64,000 bases of DNA. It comes from Prorocentrum cordatum (taxonomy: Eukaryota; Sar; Dinophyceae; Prorocentrales; Prorocentraceae). The stretch spans positions 43,739 through 107,738 of the forward strand of contig CAUYUJ010019604.1 of assembly GCA_963575745.1 (NCBI GenBank), given 5' to 3'. The position numbers and the translations under genes are program-made. Below are positions 1 to 9,422 of the stretch, piece after piece; within the stretch, counting starts at the first letter, position 1, and every line of letters begins with the position of its first letter. The notes under the pieces were generated by a model. The model ran no database searches. It saw only the letters and a list, made by a program, of their open reading frames with translations, and was not told where the DNA came from.

Positions 1-53
1 GGAGGAGGAGGAGGAGGAAAAGGAGGAGGAGGAGAAGGAGGAGGAGAAGGAGG
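1..53 (+). repeat. GGA trinucleotide microsatellite, window edge
   Basis: An imperfect (GGA)n purine tract runs in from the left edge, so its full length is unknown. It is the same motif that recurs throughout the window. The open frames through it are poly-Glu/Arg/Gly artefacts. Confidence 0.9.
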
Positions 54-550
54 AGAGGCCACGTCACGTCCAGGCGCCCACAGAGGGGTTTGCCCGACCG
101 CATCCTCAGGAGTCCTCCTGAGCCGTCGCAATCGGGTCTTGGAGTCGCTCGGGCGCGCGCGGTGTTCGCGGCGAGGCCAGCGACAGACGAGGTGGGCCAC
201 CCTGGAGCATCGTGGGCCACCACTGAGAAGAGAAGCAGCACGCTCGAAACCACACAGTGCACGGGGAAAGGACGCCCGATCCATGGCAGGGGGCGGCGAT
301 CTCGCATCCGGGGCGGGTGCTGCTCTGCCGAGCGCAGGGCTCGCGGGTGCAGTCCCGCCCTGTGCCCAGGCGTGGCCGCAGCGCCGAGGTGCTGGCCGCA
401 CCGCGGGCGCGCTCGCGAGGAGCGCGCCCAGGTGTGCGGCCGTGGTGAGCGCGCTCATGATGAGCGGCTCCCCAGGGCCCCATCCACGGGCTCCCCCTGC
501 ATGGCATGAGCCGGCATGTGGTCCACGTCATTCCCCAGGCTGCGCTTGCG

Positions 551-556
<6 letters not shown>
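54..556. other. GC-rich stretch without an assignable gene
   Basis: This is unique-looking GC-rich sequence between two microsatellites. Frames of 60-200 codons are open on both strands, but none shows a recognisable domain. The longest run into the adjacent TG repeat. It could hold an exon, but nothing decides strand or frame. Confidence 0.3.
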
Positions 557-584
<28 letters not shown>

Positions 585-599
585 ATGTGTGTGTGTGTG

Positions 600-638
<39 letters not shown>

Positions 639-647
639 GTGCGTGTG

Positions 648-683
<36 letters not shown>

Positions 684-1555
684 TGTGTGCGTGTGTGCGT
701 GTGTGCGTGTGTGCGTGTGTGCGTGTGTGCGTGTGTGAGTGTGTGCGTGTGTGCGTGTTTGCGTGTGTGCGTGTGTGCGTGTGTGCGTGTGTGCGTGTGT
801 GCGCGTGTGCGCGTGTGCGCGTGTGCGCGTGTGCGCGTGTGCGCGTGTGCGCGTGTGCGCGTGTGCGCGTGTGCGCGTGTGCGCGTGTGAGCGTGTGCGC
901 GTGTGCGCGTGTGCGCGTGTGCGCGTGTGCGCGTGTGCGCGTGTGCGCCTGTGAGCGTGTGCGCGTGTGCGCGTGTGCGCGTGTGCGCGTGTGCGCGTGT
1001 GCGCGTGTGCGCGTGTGCGCGTGTGCGCGAGTGCGCAAGTGCGCGTGTGCGCGTGTGCGCGTGTGCGCGCTTGCGTGTGCGTGTGCGTGTGCGCAGGCGT
1101 GTGCGTGTGCGTGTGCGCTTGCGTGTGCGTGTGCGTGTGCGTGTGCGTTTGCGTGTGCGTGTGTGCGTGTGTGCGTGTGCGTGGTGGCGCGTGTCGTGCG
1201 CGTGCTCGTGCGCGTGCGCGTGGCGCGTGCGCGTGCGCGTGCGCGTGCGCGTGCGCGTGCGCGTGCGCGTGGCCGCGTGCGCGTGCGCGTGCGCGTTGCG
1301 CGTGGTGTGTGGTGTTGTGGTTGTGGTGTGTGTGGTGTATGTGTATGTTCGGTGCGGCGTCGTGCGTGCTGGCTGCGTGTGCGGTGTGCGCGTGTGCGCG
1401 TGTGCGCGTGTGCGCGTGTGCGCGTGTGCGCGTGTGCGCGTGTGCGCGTGCGTGTGCGCGTGTGCGCGTGTGCGCGTGTGCGCGTGTGCGCGTGTGCGCG
1501 TGTGCGCGTGTGCGCGTGTGCGCGTGTGCGTGTGCGTGTGCGTGTGCGTGTGCGT

Positions 1556-1586
<31 letters not shown>

Positions 1587-1631
1587 CGTGTGTGCGTGTG
1601 TGCGTGTGTGCGTGTGTGCGTGTGTGCGTGT

Positions 1632-1664
<33 letters not shown>

Positions 1665-1717
1665 CGTGTGTGCGTGTGCGCGTGTGCGTGTGTGCGTGTG
1701 TGTGTGTGTGTGTGTGT
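557..1717. repeat. 1.16-kb TG/CG alternating purine-pyrimidine tract
   Basis: The tract is almost entirely alternating purine-pyrimidine: GT repeats grade into GTGTGCGC and GC-rich blocks, with a short interruption near 1290-1380. Such DNA readily adopts the left-handed Z form. The long open frames on both strands, reading Cys-Val/Ala-Arg or His-Thr, come from the dinucleotide and are not genes. Confidence 0.95.
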
Positions 1718-1969
1718 TTTGCCTCGGCCGGGATGCTCTATGCCTGGCTGGCTGGGGGGAGCTCGCGCTCATCGCCGATGGTTGCCTGCCGGGAGCATGC
1801 CCTTATCCCTAAGATTGGTATCATCCCGTCTCGACGCCGATCCCAAGGATTCCCTCAGTTTCTGAGGGCGCATCTTTGTGATTGTCACCGCCTTCTGGCT
1901 TTGCCGAACGAAGTAGGGAAACGAGCAGTACGATAAACACAACAACTCGGAGGTCCGCGCGGATGGCTC

Positions 1970-2115
1970 GGGTCGGCGCGCTGGGTCGCGTGCGGTTCGC
2001 GGGCAGGTCGCGTAATCATGGGTCGCGGGTGGGTCGTGGGTGGGTCGCGGGGTGGGTCGCGGGTGGGTCGCGGGTGGATCGCGGGCTGGGTCGCGGGCTG
2101 GGTCGCGGGGTGAGG
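1970..2115 (+). repeat. GGGTCGCGGGTGG-type minisatellite
   Basis: Around ten degenerate copies of a 12-14 bp unit (GGGTCGCGGGTGG and variants) lie in tandem. Just upstream, at about 1945-1965, is a short match to the IN-F arm (CTCGGAGGTCCGCGCGGAT), probably a fragment. Confidence 0.8.
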
Positions 2116-2134
2116 CGCAAGCGGCGGCTGCCCT

Positions 2135-2866
2135 TTGCCACCAGGATATGGAGAATCTCATTGCTATCATCGAGAATCGAGTGCACCGACCCTGTGGCTC
2201 ACGACAAGGTCGCGGGGACCGGCGCCGCGGCGGCTGGGCCGCGCCGCCGCCGACAGCTGGCCGCCGACCTGGGACGCCTCGGGGCGCGGCGGCGCCCCGC
2301 AGGCCCGGGGCACCGACGCCACCGGCAGCTGGCCGCCCTGGGACGCCTCGAGCTCGAAGGGCGCGGCGGCGCTGCCGGGGACGGCGGCGCCGGCGACACC
2401 GGCAGCCGGTCCCTGGGGCGCCATGGAGGGCGACGGCCACTGGCGCTGCCGCGACGCTGGCGCCTCTGGCGGTTGGTCGTCCTGGGGAGCCCCGGGGTGC
2501 TGCGGCGCCGACCGGGGCGGGCTGCCGGGTATCCTGTGCGGCGAGTGGCGCGACCTGCAGGGATCAGCTTGCCGGCTGCACTCCGACGGGGCGAATTACT
2601 CATTGGGCGTGCTGACGACCAGACCAGACGGGAAGACGATCCCCACCTCGCGACTCGTGAGGCAGGACGGCGTGGGCGGTCTGGCGACGTGGGGTGCCAG
2701 TGCGACGTCAGAACCCGTCGAGCCCGTCGTGCAGGGGGCGTGCGAGGTCCGCTGGAGGAGGCGCGAGGGCGGACAGGTCGCCTTCCCGTGGAGGCGACAG
2801 CCAGCGCTGCAGAGCGAGCCGGCCGTCACCCGAGAGCCCCTGGGGCCGGAGGGTACCGTTGTGTAG
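2135..2866 (+). CDS. Putative coding region, product unknown
   Basis: The frame is open for 243 codons to a TAG at 2864-2866 without being simple repeat. It is rich in Trp, Gly, Ala and Cys, and its first half holds an imperfect duplication around the residues SWPPWDAS. The frame begins at TTG; the first in-frame ATG is near 2423. The overlapping minus-strand frames look less protein-like. No domain is recognised. It may be a terminal exon whose upstream part lies beyond the minisatellite. Low confidence, because GC-rich DNA opens frames by chance. Confidence 0.3.
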   Translation: MPPGYGESHCYHRESSAPTLWLTTRSRGPAPRRLGRAAADSWPPTWDASGRGGAPQARGTDATGSWPPWDASSSKGAAALPGTAAPATPAAGPWGAMEGDGHWRCRDAGASGGWSSWGAPGCCGADRGGLPGILCGEWRDLQGSACRLHSDGANYSLGVLTTRPDGKTIPTSRLVRQDGVGGLATWGASATSEPVEPVVQGACEVRWRRREGGQVAFPWRRQPALQSEPAVTREPLGPEGTVV

Positions 2867-2934
2867 GCGTTCGGGAGACTTACGGCGTGTGGGCTCGCAG
2901 TTGCCCCCTGCCCATTTGCCGTCAGAGGAGGAGA

Positions 2935-3055
2935 AGATACCGACATCGCTGATCGTCCCGGAGAGCTCTCTTCGCCACGGCTGGGCTCTCTTCGGAATTC
3001 CTGTCCGAATGCACCCCAGGAGAGGTCCAGGGAGTTGCGGTATTATTAGATCGAG
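2935..3055. repeat. Dispersed repeat shared with 30435-30560
   Basis: About 60 bases around 'GGAGAGGTC' followed by 'GCGGTATT' match a stretch near 30500-30545 at roughly 70% by eye. It is probably a fragment of an uncharacterised dispersed repeat, and it abuts the 88-bp tandem array. Confidence 0.4.
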
Positions 3056-3059
3056 AAAG

Positions 3060-3555
3060 TGCGACACCTGCTGCTATGCCTGGACGACCGGCGCGCATCG
3101 CGGCCGCGGTGAGAGACCACCGTCTGCGCACCCTTTCTGGTGTCGAGGAAAATGGCACGCCTGCTATGTCCTTGACGACCGGCGCGTATAGCGGCCGCGG
3201 TGAGGGACCACCCTTTGCGCCCCCCCTACGGTTTCGAAAAAGTTCAACACCTGCTATGCCTGGACGACTGGCACGCATAGCGGCCGCGCTGGGGGACCAA
3301 CCCCTGCGCACCCCTGTGGTGTCGAAAAAGTGCAGCACCTGCTATGTCTGGACGACCGGCGCGCATAGCGGCCGCGCTGGGGGACCGCAGTCTGCGCACC
3401 CCCTATGGTGTCGAGGAAAATGCCTATGCATGGACGGCCGGCGTGCATAGCGGCCGCGCTGAGGGACCACCCCGTGCGCACCCCCTGTTGGATCGAGAAA
3501 ATGGCACGCCTGCTATGCCCTGGACGACCGGCGTGCACAGCGGCTGCTGGTGCCA
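3060..3555. repeat. About 88-bp minisatellite, five to six units
   Basis: The units share TGCTATGCCTGGACGACCGG, then GCATAGCGGCCGCG, a GGGACCA block and a GTCGAAAAAGTG or GTCGAGGAAAATG block. Unit starts fall near 3072, 3161, 3253, 3339 and 3425, with a partial last copy. Units contain the NotI-like palindrome GCGGCCGC. Frames through it are not credible proteins. Confidence 0.85.
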
Positions 3556-3589
3556 GTTGCACAGCAAGTGTGCCGATACCGGCTGCTCT

Positions 3590-3800
3590 GTCTTTCCCGA
3601 GCCAAATTACTCTTACCCACGGTTTTTCTTGCGTGTGTCCGATAGTGCGTCCCCGAGGGCCTATAGGACTTTGGTTTAATCGTTCCAGAGCGTTCAAAGC
3701 GTTCCGGAACGCTCTGAGAAGACCGCAGCGCCCGATACATCTTCGGAGCCGCCCGATTTGAGATACTCTCGATGTATCCCTGTCCGATGTTGTCCCTGTC
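3590..3800 (-). repeat. Foldback-like element related to the 45340-45480 insertion
   Basis: It contains AGCGTTCCGGAACGCTCT with flanks that, in reverse complement, resemble the insertion at about 45340-45480. Both carry a CGTTCCGGAACG palindrome and a GGAGGATGTATTGGGCGC-like segment, seen here reversed as GCGCCCGATACATCTTCGG. Boundaries are unclear. Confidence 0.5.
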
Positions 3801-4111
3801 CTGGCTTCGTCTGACGCCAAAGGATGCACCCCAGAAGGTGCACCCGCACGGGCCCACACACCAGGCACACCAAGCAAGAAACTGGGCTGCCAGCAGGTTC
3901 CCCACGTGAATAGATTCGCCTTGGCATGGGGCCGCGGAGGCCCGTTGGTCACCCGACGAAGCTCAGAGTCGGCGAGGATACCGCCCCGCATGGCGCATTC
4001 CACGTGGCTGCACCCCGCTGACTGCACCCCGATGGCCACATCCCACGTGTGGCGCCCCATAGGCTGTACCCTGAAAGATGCAGCCGAGGAGCTGCACCCT
4101 ATCAGCTGCGC

Positions 4112-4170
4112 CCTCCTCCTCCTCCTCCTCCTCCTCCTCCTCCTCCTCCTCCTCCTCCTCCTCCTCCTCC
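4112..4170. repeat. CCT trinucleotide array
   Basis: A pure (CCT)n run of about 60 bases. The proline, serine or leucine homopolymer frames through it are artefacts. Confidence 0.95.
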
Positions 4171-4270
4171 TGCCCCCAGGCGGGCAGCCGGTTGGTGTGG
4201 GCGGCACCTCCCGGCGTCCGGGGGAACTGAAACCCGCTTAGTCGTGGCCTGTTTGGGGGCTGCGCCACTG

Positions 4271-4391
4271 CTGAAACCACCCACCCTCCCACGGCATAGC
4301 CGTGGGCGGGTGGGTGGTTTTGGCAGTAGGGGGCACCGACCCCGGCCTTCGGGCTTAAACGGTAATCCCGATTCGGCTACGGCCGAATCGG
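4271..4391. repeat. Two strong hairpins in tandem
   Basis: The first hairpin (4271-4326) pairs AAACCACCCACC with GGTGGGTGGTTT around a CACGGC/GCCGTG core. The second (about 4366-4391) pairs CCCGATTCGGC with GCCGAATCGGG around a TACG loop. Both arms are near perfect, so this is probably a small foldback element. A role as a terminator has no support. Confidence 0.65.
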
Positions 4392-4761
4392 GTCCCCTCC
4401 ACTGTCTTGGCACGGCGGCTCCCCGGTCGCGCCAGGGTGTGGAGGGGGGGTCTGGCTTCGGCCAGGCTCACGGGGAGTCCTGCTCTGTCCCCCTTGGGCA
4501 AGGGGACTGGGGGGAGCAGGCCAGGGCACCCGCCCCGAGACTCGCACCAGGTGCCCCGCCTGGTGGCGAGGGGTGTCCTGTGTCCCCGACCAGCGCCTGG
4601 CGTGCCTGGCGGGTGGCAGGGGGGCCCCCTCCCCTCGGGGGGGGGGGGCTGGTCCTGGAGGCGTTGGTCTGAGCGTCCCCTCCCCTCCTCGGCCTTCTGG
4701 GTTTTGGAGCGGGAGCGGCCGAGGTGCACTAGGTCTCTCCCAGCACATTGTATAGGCCCTG

Positions 4762-5037
<276 letters not shown>

Positions 5038-5173
5038 CTCTTCTCCTGCTCTCAAGCCCTCGGCTCGAGCCCTCCGTCGGCCGTGCCCTGGCTCAGACCG
5101 GGAGGGCCATGGCGGCACGCAGTTGCATTCGGGTGCAACTTCTGGAAGGACTCTACCAGCTGCACCCTCTCCC

Positions 5174-5356
5174 CAGACCTCCTCGCGTTGTGAAAACATC
5201 ACGACGGGAGGTTTTTCGCTATTTTCGGCCTCCGGGGGCCCTCGCCGGGTCTCGGGACCGTCAAAAAACGACTCGGAATGAAAAACGGGTCCCGGGGAAG
5301 GGGTCCAGACCTCTGGGGGTCGAAGTTGTGAACAAAATCGCGACGTCGGGGGTCTG
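5174..5356 (+). mobile_element. IN-C1 introner-like element
   Basis: It starts CAGACCTCCTCGCG and ends GACGTCGGGGGTCTG. The internal marks are GGAGGTTTTTCGCTATTTTC, a GGGACCGTCAAAAAACGACTC block and CCAGACCTCTGGGGGTCG. The ends are imperfect inverted repeats. At least ten more copies in both orientations occur in the window, several of them inside introns of the channel gene. Confidence 0.85.
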
Positions 5357-5806
5357 TGTCTGCTGCATCCACCAGCTGCGCCCCGCATCGTCGGAAGCGC
5401 CCGCTGCTGGGGGCCCGCGCGCACGGCGCACATCCCCAAGACTCCGACGTCGTGTTTCTCTGCTCACGACGGTGGCCTCTCTGCAGTTCGCTGCACGCGT
5501 GCAACCCCTGGCAGTGCAGCTTCCCTGGCAGCCGCCGCCAGCACTCCTCCACTCGCCGGGCCTGGCCGCCGAGGTGCCGCGTGAGGCTCCGGCCCACCGC
5601 TTTGGGCAAATTCGTCTCTGCGCGGCCCGCTCTGACTCGACTCGCTGCTGGCGCTCTCCGCGTGCGGCCGCTGACAAAAGAAAGTCCGCTCACGACGGGG
5701 CTCCCTGGAGGTCTAGGCCCCAGACGTGCGGCGCCCTGATTCTTCCGCGGCGCGGCCCCCAAAAGTCCCGACCCCTTCCCTAGGACAGGTTCTTCATCCC
5801 GACCCT
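5357..5806. other. GC-rich spacer between elements, possible exon
   Basis: This is non-repetitive sequence between an IN-C1 and an IN-D copy. Both strands keep frames of 120-140 codons open, rich in Arg, Ala and Pro. No domain is recognised. It could be an exon, but neither frame nor strand can be chosen. Confidence 0.25.
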
Positions 5807-6055
5807 GACTCCGGATCCGCCCTATTTTTTTTTCTTCCAATTTTAAGTTGCGTCGGAAATCCACCTATAAGAGGCCGAAAAAGTAGGGCGGAACTTTCTT
5901 CACCCCGCATAAAGTGGGGCGGAAGTCCACAGAAGTAGGCCGGAAACAGCAGCAGAAAAGTAGGGCGGAAATTGGCATCAGCGGGGCTTGAAAAGCAAGG
6001 CGGAAATTCCAATCCCTACTTACGAATTTCCCCAAAGTAGGGCGGATCCGGAGTC
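5807..6055 (-). mobile_element. IN-D element, reverse copy
   Basis: It is 249 bp, starting GACTCCGGATCCGCCCTA and ending with the inverted counterpart TAGGGCGGATCCGGAGTC. The interior carries evenly spaced AGTAGGGCGGAA motifs. Related copies lie at 14889-15139, 15675-15927 and 44867-45117, and a truncated one at 15500. Confidence 0.85.
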
Positions 6056-6235
6056 AGGGGAGGCCGTTTTTGCCGGTCCCGAGGTGGGGCCAGGGCCCCT
6101 CGAGGACGGAAACGGCCAAGAGCTTCCCGCCCTGCTTTTTTTTTGTCTACGGCGCGAGCATGTTCGGGACCCAATTTGTGGGGGCTCCGGAAGACGTTCC
6201 CGAATCTGCAGAAGTCACCAAACAGTCTTAGGAGG

Positions 6236-6570
6236 GGCAAAAAACACACAGACACAATGAATCGTCGATTTCCCAAGAAAACATGGGAAAATATGAGAAG
6301 TGGGGGGGAAGACTCAGAGCGTGAATTACCTACCCCGCTTTCGCTTCCAGGCAAAACCAAGTCATACCACGCGCCCCCTCGTCAAGCGGCCTGACCAGTA
6401 CAGGCCGTAGTTTGGCATCGTTTGGTACCTCTTGGAAGCGAGGGTTGTCAAAAGCGAGGTAGGTTTGTTTGCCCCCTAAAGACAGAAACCACCCAGAAAA
6501 TATGGAGATATGGGGAATATTTTCATTTGTGTGTATTTGTTTGTGTGTCCCTGGGCCCCTGCAAAGTCAC
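6236..6570 (+). mobile_element. IN-E element with internal filler
   Basis: The left end AAACACACAGACACAATG and the right end TTGTGTGTATTTGTTTGTGT followed by CCCTGGGCCCC are inverted counterparts. The A-rich interior has GAAAATATGGGAA-type motifs. It is longer than the other copies because about 150 bases lie between the two halves. Confidence 0.75.
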
Positions 6571-6608
6571 GACGAGCTGGAAAGTCGAGGGGGGCCCGCT
6601 GCCCGAGG

Positions 6609-7005
6609 GCCCTGGGGCTCGGCCAGGGCCCCCCCTCCTCCTCCTCCTCCTCCTCCTCCTCCTCCTCCTCCTCCTCCTCCTCCTCCTCCCTCCCTCCTCC
6701 TCCTGCTCTCCTCCTCCTCCTCCTCCTCCTCCTCCTCCTCCTCCTCCCCTCCCTCCCTCCTCCTCCTCCTCCTCCTCCTCCTCCTCCTCCTCCTCCTCCC
6801 TCCTCCTCCTCCTCCTCTCCTCCTCCTCTCCTCCTCTCCTCCTCCTCCTCCTCCTCCTCCTCCTCCTCCCCCTCCTCCTCCCTCCTCCTCCTCCTCCTCT
6901 CCTCCTCTCCTCCTCCTCCTCCTCCTCCTCCTCCTCCTCCTCCTCCTCCTCCTCCTCCTCCTCCTCCTCCTCCTCCTCCTCCTGGGGCTCGGCCAGGGCC
7001 CCCAT
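6609..7005. repeat. CCT array bounded by 23-bp direct repeats
   Basis: The (CCT)n array (about 6631-6982) has on each side the same 23 bases beginning CCTGGGGCTCGGCCAGGGC (6609-6631 and 6983-7005). The interior alternates pure CCT runs with CTCCT slips. The long Leu/Ser/Pro frames are artefacts. Confidence 0.9.
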
Positions 7006-7096
7006 GGGGCCGAAGGTGGCATCGGACGCAGCCGCCGTGCTTTACCGCACAGCGCCGACAGGAAGGGGGGGGTCGGAGGGTGATAGACCTCCTACC

Positions 7097-7272
7097 CAGA
7101 CCTCCTCGCGTCGTGAAAAAAACACGACGGGAGGTTTTTCGCTATTTTCGGCCTCCGGGGGCCCTCGCCGGGCCTCGGGACCGTCAAAAAACGACTCAGG
7201 ACGAAAAACCGGTCCGGGGGAATGGGTCGGGACCTCCCTGGGGGTCGCGTCATGAAAAAATCATGACGTCGG
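7097..7272 (+). mobile_element. IN-C1 element
   Basis: It begins CAGACCTCCTCGCG, carries the family block GGAGGTTTTTCGCTATTTTC, and ends CATGACGTCGG with the last bases of the terminal repeat degraded. It follows directly on the CCT array's right flank. Confidence 0.8.
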
Positions 7273-7299
7273 CCATCGCGTGCGGCATCCCTCACGAGG

Positions 7300-7390
7300 G
7301 CAAAGAAAATACGGGCGCACAGGGTCGTCGATGCCCCAGAAAAGAAGCGAGGTTATGGGAAGTGGGGGGAGAGGAGAAAGTCCCGAAAGT
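7300..7390 (+). mobile_element. IN-E fragment
   Basis: The stretch reading GAAAATACGGG, then CGTCGATGCCCCAGAAAA, then TGGGAAGTGGGGGG resembles the left half of IN-E copies. Both termini are missing. Confidence 0.45.
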
Positions 7391-7561
7391 GTCAGAATTA
7401 CTCACTGCGTGGAGCTCACCATACGTGCACCTATTAGCATGGACCTGTCCGCCGTGAGTGTCTAGGCGCAAGAGTTTTCGAGTATAAGCGGCCTTGAGTA
7501 TTGACGGTCTGGGAGTGACTCTAATTGTGAACGAGTTGGAGTGTGAATGAGTCTCAAAAGT

Positions 7562-7955
7562 ACGAGCGCGTCTCTGCGCATGAGCCTGGGGCGTCCTGGG
7601 GCCTCCTGTAACCTCCTGGGGCTTCCTGGGGCCTCCTGGAGCCTCTTGGGGCCTCCTGGGGCCTCCTGGAGTCTCCTCGAGCCTCGTGTTGCCTCCTGGG
7701 GAGGATTCGTGCCCCAGGGGAGGCCCAATCTATAGGAACAGACGTACATAAAACCCTGCGAGTTGGAGCCGCAGGAGAAGGGCAATCTATAGGAACACAC
7801 GTAAAACTCCACGGACTCGTGCCGCAGGGGAGGCCAACTCTAGGAACATACGTAAAACACTTTGGATTGGATACGCAGGGAAAGTATAGTCTATATAAAC
7901 ATACGTAAAACACAAAAAGGATTCGTGCTCCAGGGGGGTCAAAATCTATAGGAGC
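7562..7955. repeat. GCCTCCTGG tandem repeat and TATAGGAACATACGT repeats
   Basis: A degenerate 10-bp array (GCCTCCTGGG, about 7580-7715) is followed by four or five spaced copies of CTATAGGAACATACGTAAAA, each next to a CGTGCCGCAGGGGAGG-like block. The same pairing recurs at 12090-12420 in the opposite order, so this is a composite dispersed repeat. It ends right where the spliced-leader relic begins. Confidence 0.75.
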
Positions 7956-7961
7956 ATGCGT

Positions 7962-8028
7962 TCCGTAGCCATGTTGGCTCAAGCATTTGTGTTGCTCGAG
8001 CTGCTTTCGCTCAAGCGTTGTCGCTCAA
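7962..8028 (+). other. Relic spliced-leader array from retroposed mRNA
   Basis: Positions 7962-7983 match the 22-nt dinoflagellate spliced leader (recalled from the literature as starting CCGTAGCC and ending GGCTCAAG) with one mismatch. Behind it come shortened, degraded leader tails: about 7984-8000 ending GCTCGAG, 8001-8014 ending TTTCGCTCAAG, and 8015-8028 ending GTCGCTCAAG. Genomic copies form when a trans-spliced mRNA is reverse transcribed and reinserted. Stacked tails imply repeated rounds. This is known for dinoflagellate genes; the count of rounds here is inference. Confidence 0.85.
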
Positions 8029-8087
8029 GAGTACCTCGTCCGATAACCGTGGCACCAATCGCCAGTTGCAGCACCGCGGGCCCAGGC

Positions 8088-9158
8088 ATGTCCCACGAGC
8101 TGAGCGAGCAGCGGGCCAAGCACCCCGCGGAGCAGAGGACGCAGTCGACCCTCTTACCCGGGCCGGAGCGGGAGGATCTGCCCGACTGCTCCTCGACGGG
8201 GACGGCTCTGCAGTCGCAGGTGGTCTGCATGCCCTGCGGCGCGGCGCCCCTCGGGACGGCCTGCGCCCGCGGCGCGCTCGGGGAGCAGTGGCTGCAGGCC
8301 GCAGCCGAGCTGCCGCTCGAGGCTGCCGCGCGCCTGCTCCGCGTGGTGGACGTGGACCTGGCGGACGAGCTCGGCCGAGTCTCGTCACTGCTGCGTCGCG
8401 TGGTGGTCGACACGGCGTCGGTTCTCGCCAGCTCGGGCCGCGCGGCCCGGGGCATCGCAGACGGGGCGCTGCCCATGCTACGCGCCGCGCTCGCCTCCTC
8501 GAGAGCGAAGAGGACAGCCGTGGCCAACTCGGTCGGCATTGCCCAGGGCTTAGTCTTAGAGCCTCGCGACGAGGCGGCGCAGGTTCTTGACAGCTACGTG
8601 CTCTTGATCGAGCGGGTCCACTACGTCCACCGCTGTCTCCTCGTCACCATTGACAGCCATGGCGCGGAAGGGGATGCGGGTGTGGGTGCCGAGGCGATGG
8701 AGGGGCTGCGAGAAGGTAAAGCAGGTTTTTCGCAAGACGGCGCTGGACCTAGCGGGCACGGCGTCGGCGAGGCGCTGGGCATCGCGCTCGTGCACCTGGA
8801 CGAGGCGATCGACGCCCTGGAAGAGTGCTCGGACCGCTGGCGCATGCTGCGGCGCACGGAGCGCCTGCTCGCAAGCGTGGCCGAGTGCGCGCAGGACATC
8901 CGCGGGCGGCTGCTGTCGGGGCCGAGGATCTTCGACATACAGCCCGGCTTCGAGCCCTTCGTCGCCTCCTTGGAGCAGCTCTGCGAGCTGTGCTGCCCCA
9001 GAGACTCGGCTGCGGCCCCTGGGCCCCAGCACGTCCTTCGCAGTCAGGGCGCAGATGCCGAGGTGGGCCCCCGCGTCTCGGACGGCAGCTGCGGCTTCGA
9101 GACGGCCTCGTCCTTGGCGAGGAGCAGGCCCCGGAGTTGGCTGCTCAGCGACGCCTGA
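8088..9158 (+). CDS. Retroposed intronless gene, product unknown
   Basis: The ORF of 356 residues starts at the first in-frame ATG after the spliced-leader relics. The open frame reaches back to 7956, but that part is translated leader. The protein is acidic to neutral and mostly helical, with Leu/Ala/Arg/Glu-rich amphipathic stretches in residues 70-200 and 235-320. Repeated Cys-containing motifs near the end include CELCCP. No signal peptide or membrane segment is evident, and no domain is recognised. Codon use is strongly GC-ending, as in the channel exons, which supports real coding. The lack of introns, in a genome where the other gene has ten, fits retroposition. Minus-strand frames are shadows. 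Confident it is coding-derived; whether it is still expressed is unknown. Confidence 0.65.
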   Translation: MSHELSEQRAKHPAEQRTQSTLLPGPEREDLPDCSSTGTALQSQVVCMPCGAAPLGTACARGALGEQWLQAAAELPLEAAARLLRVVDVDLADELGRVSSLLRRVVVDTASVLASSGRAARGIADGALPMLRAALASSRAKRTAVANSVGIAQGLVLEPRDEAAQVLDSYVLLIERVHYVHRCLLVTIDSHGAEGDAGVGAEAMEGLREGKAGFSQDGAGPSGHGVGEALGIALVHLDEAIDALEECSDRWRMLRRTERLLASVAECAQDIRGRLLSGPRIFDIQPGFEPFVASLEQLCELCCPRDSAAAPGPQHVLRSQGADAEVGPRVSDGSCGFETASSLARSRPRSWLLSDA

Positions 9159-9267
9159 CCCTCGCGCACGGCCCTGGCAGGCTCGGGAGTGCCCGCGCTG
9201 GTCGATGGCTTGGCCTTGTGCGCTCGCACGGCTGTGCCGCAGACGCCAAAAGCCCTTGTCTTCTACA

Positions 9268-9422
9268 GGCCTGTCCCTCTACAGGGGGGGAATTCAAAAA
9301 TAGTTAAAACATAGTCTGGGGACTAAGTTTTGGGTATGTTTGGGCATCTGTAGAGTGTTTTGTTTAAGGATGTTGTTGTTATCTTTCGTCTAAGATCCCC
9401 CTGTAGGGGGACAGGCCCGACC
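9268..9422 (+). mobile_element. IN-A element
   Basis: The left end GGCCTGTCCCTCTACAGGGG and right end CCCCTGTAGGGGGACAGGCC are inverted repeats. The interior has the family's AAAATAGTTAAAACATAG. It lies about 110 bases after the retrogene stop, so probably in or just beyond its 3' region. Confidence 0.8.

Noticed and set aside
106-1812. Long open frames on both strands reading His-Thr or Cys-Val/Ala-Arg
   Set aside because: They are translations of the TG/CG dinucleotide tract with no stop-generating motif; no other coding sign.
3060-3555. CRISPR-like array
   Set aside because: Units are contiguous and similar over their whole length, with no constant repeat/variable spacer pattern, and the genome is eukaryotic.
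4271-4391. Rho-independent terminators
   Set aside because: Hairpins lack a following T run and the sequence is not bacterial.
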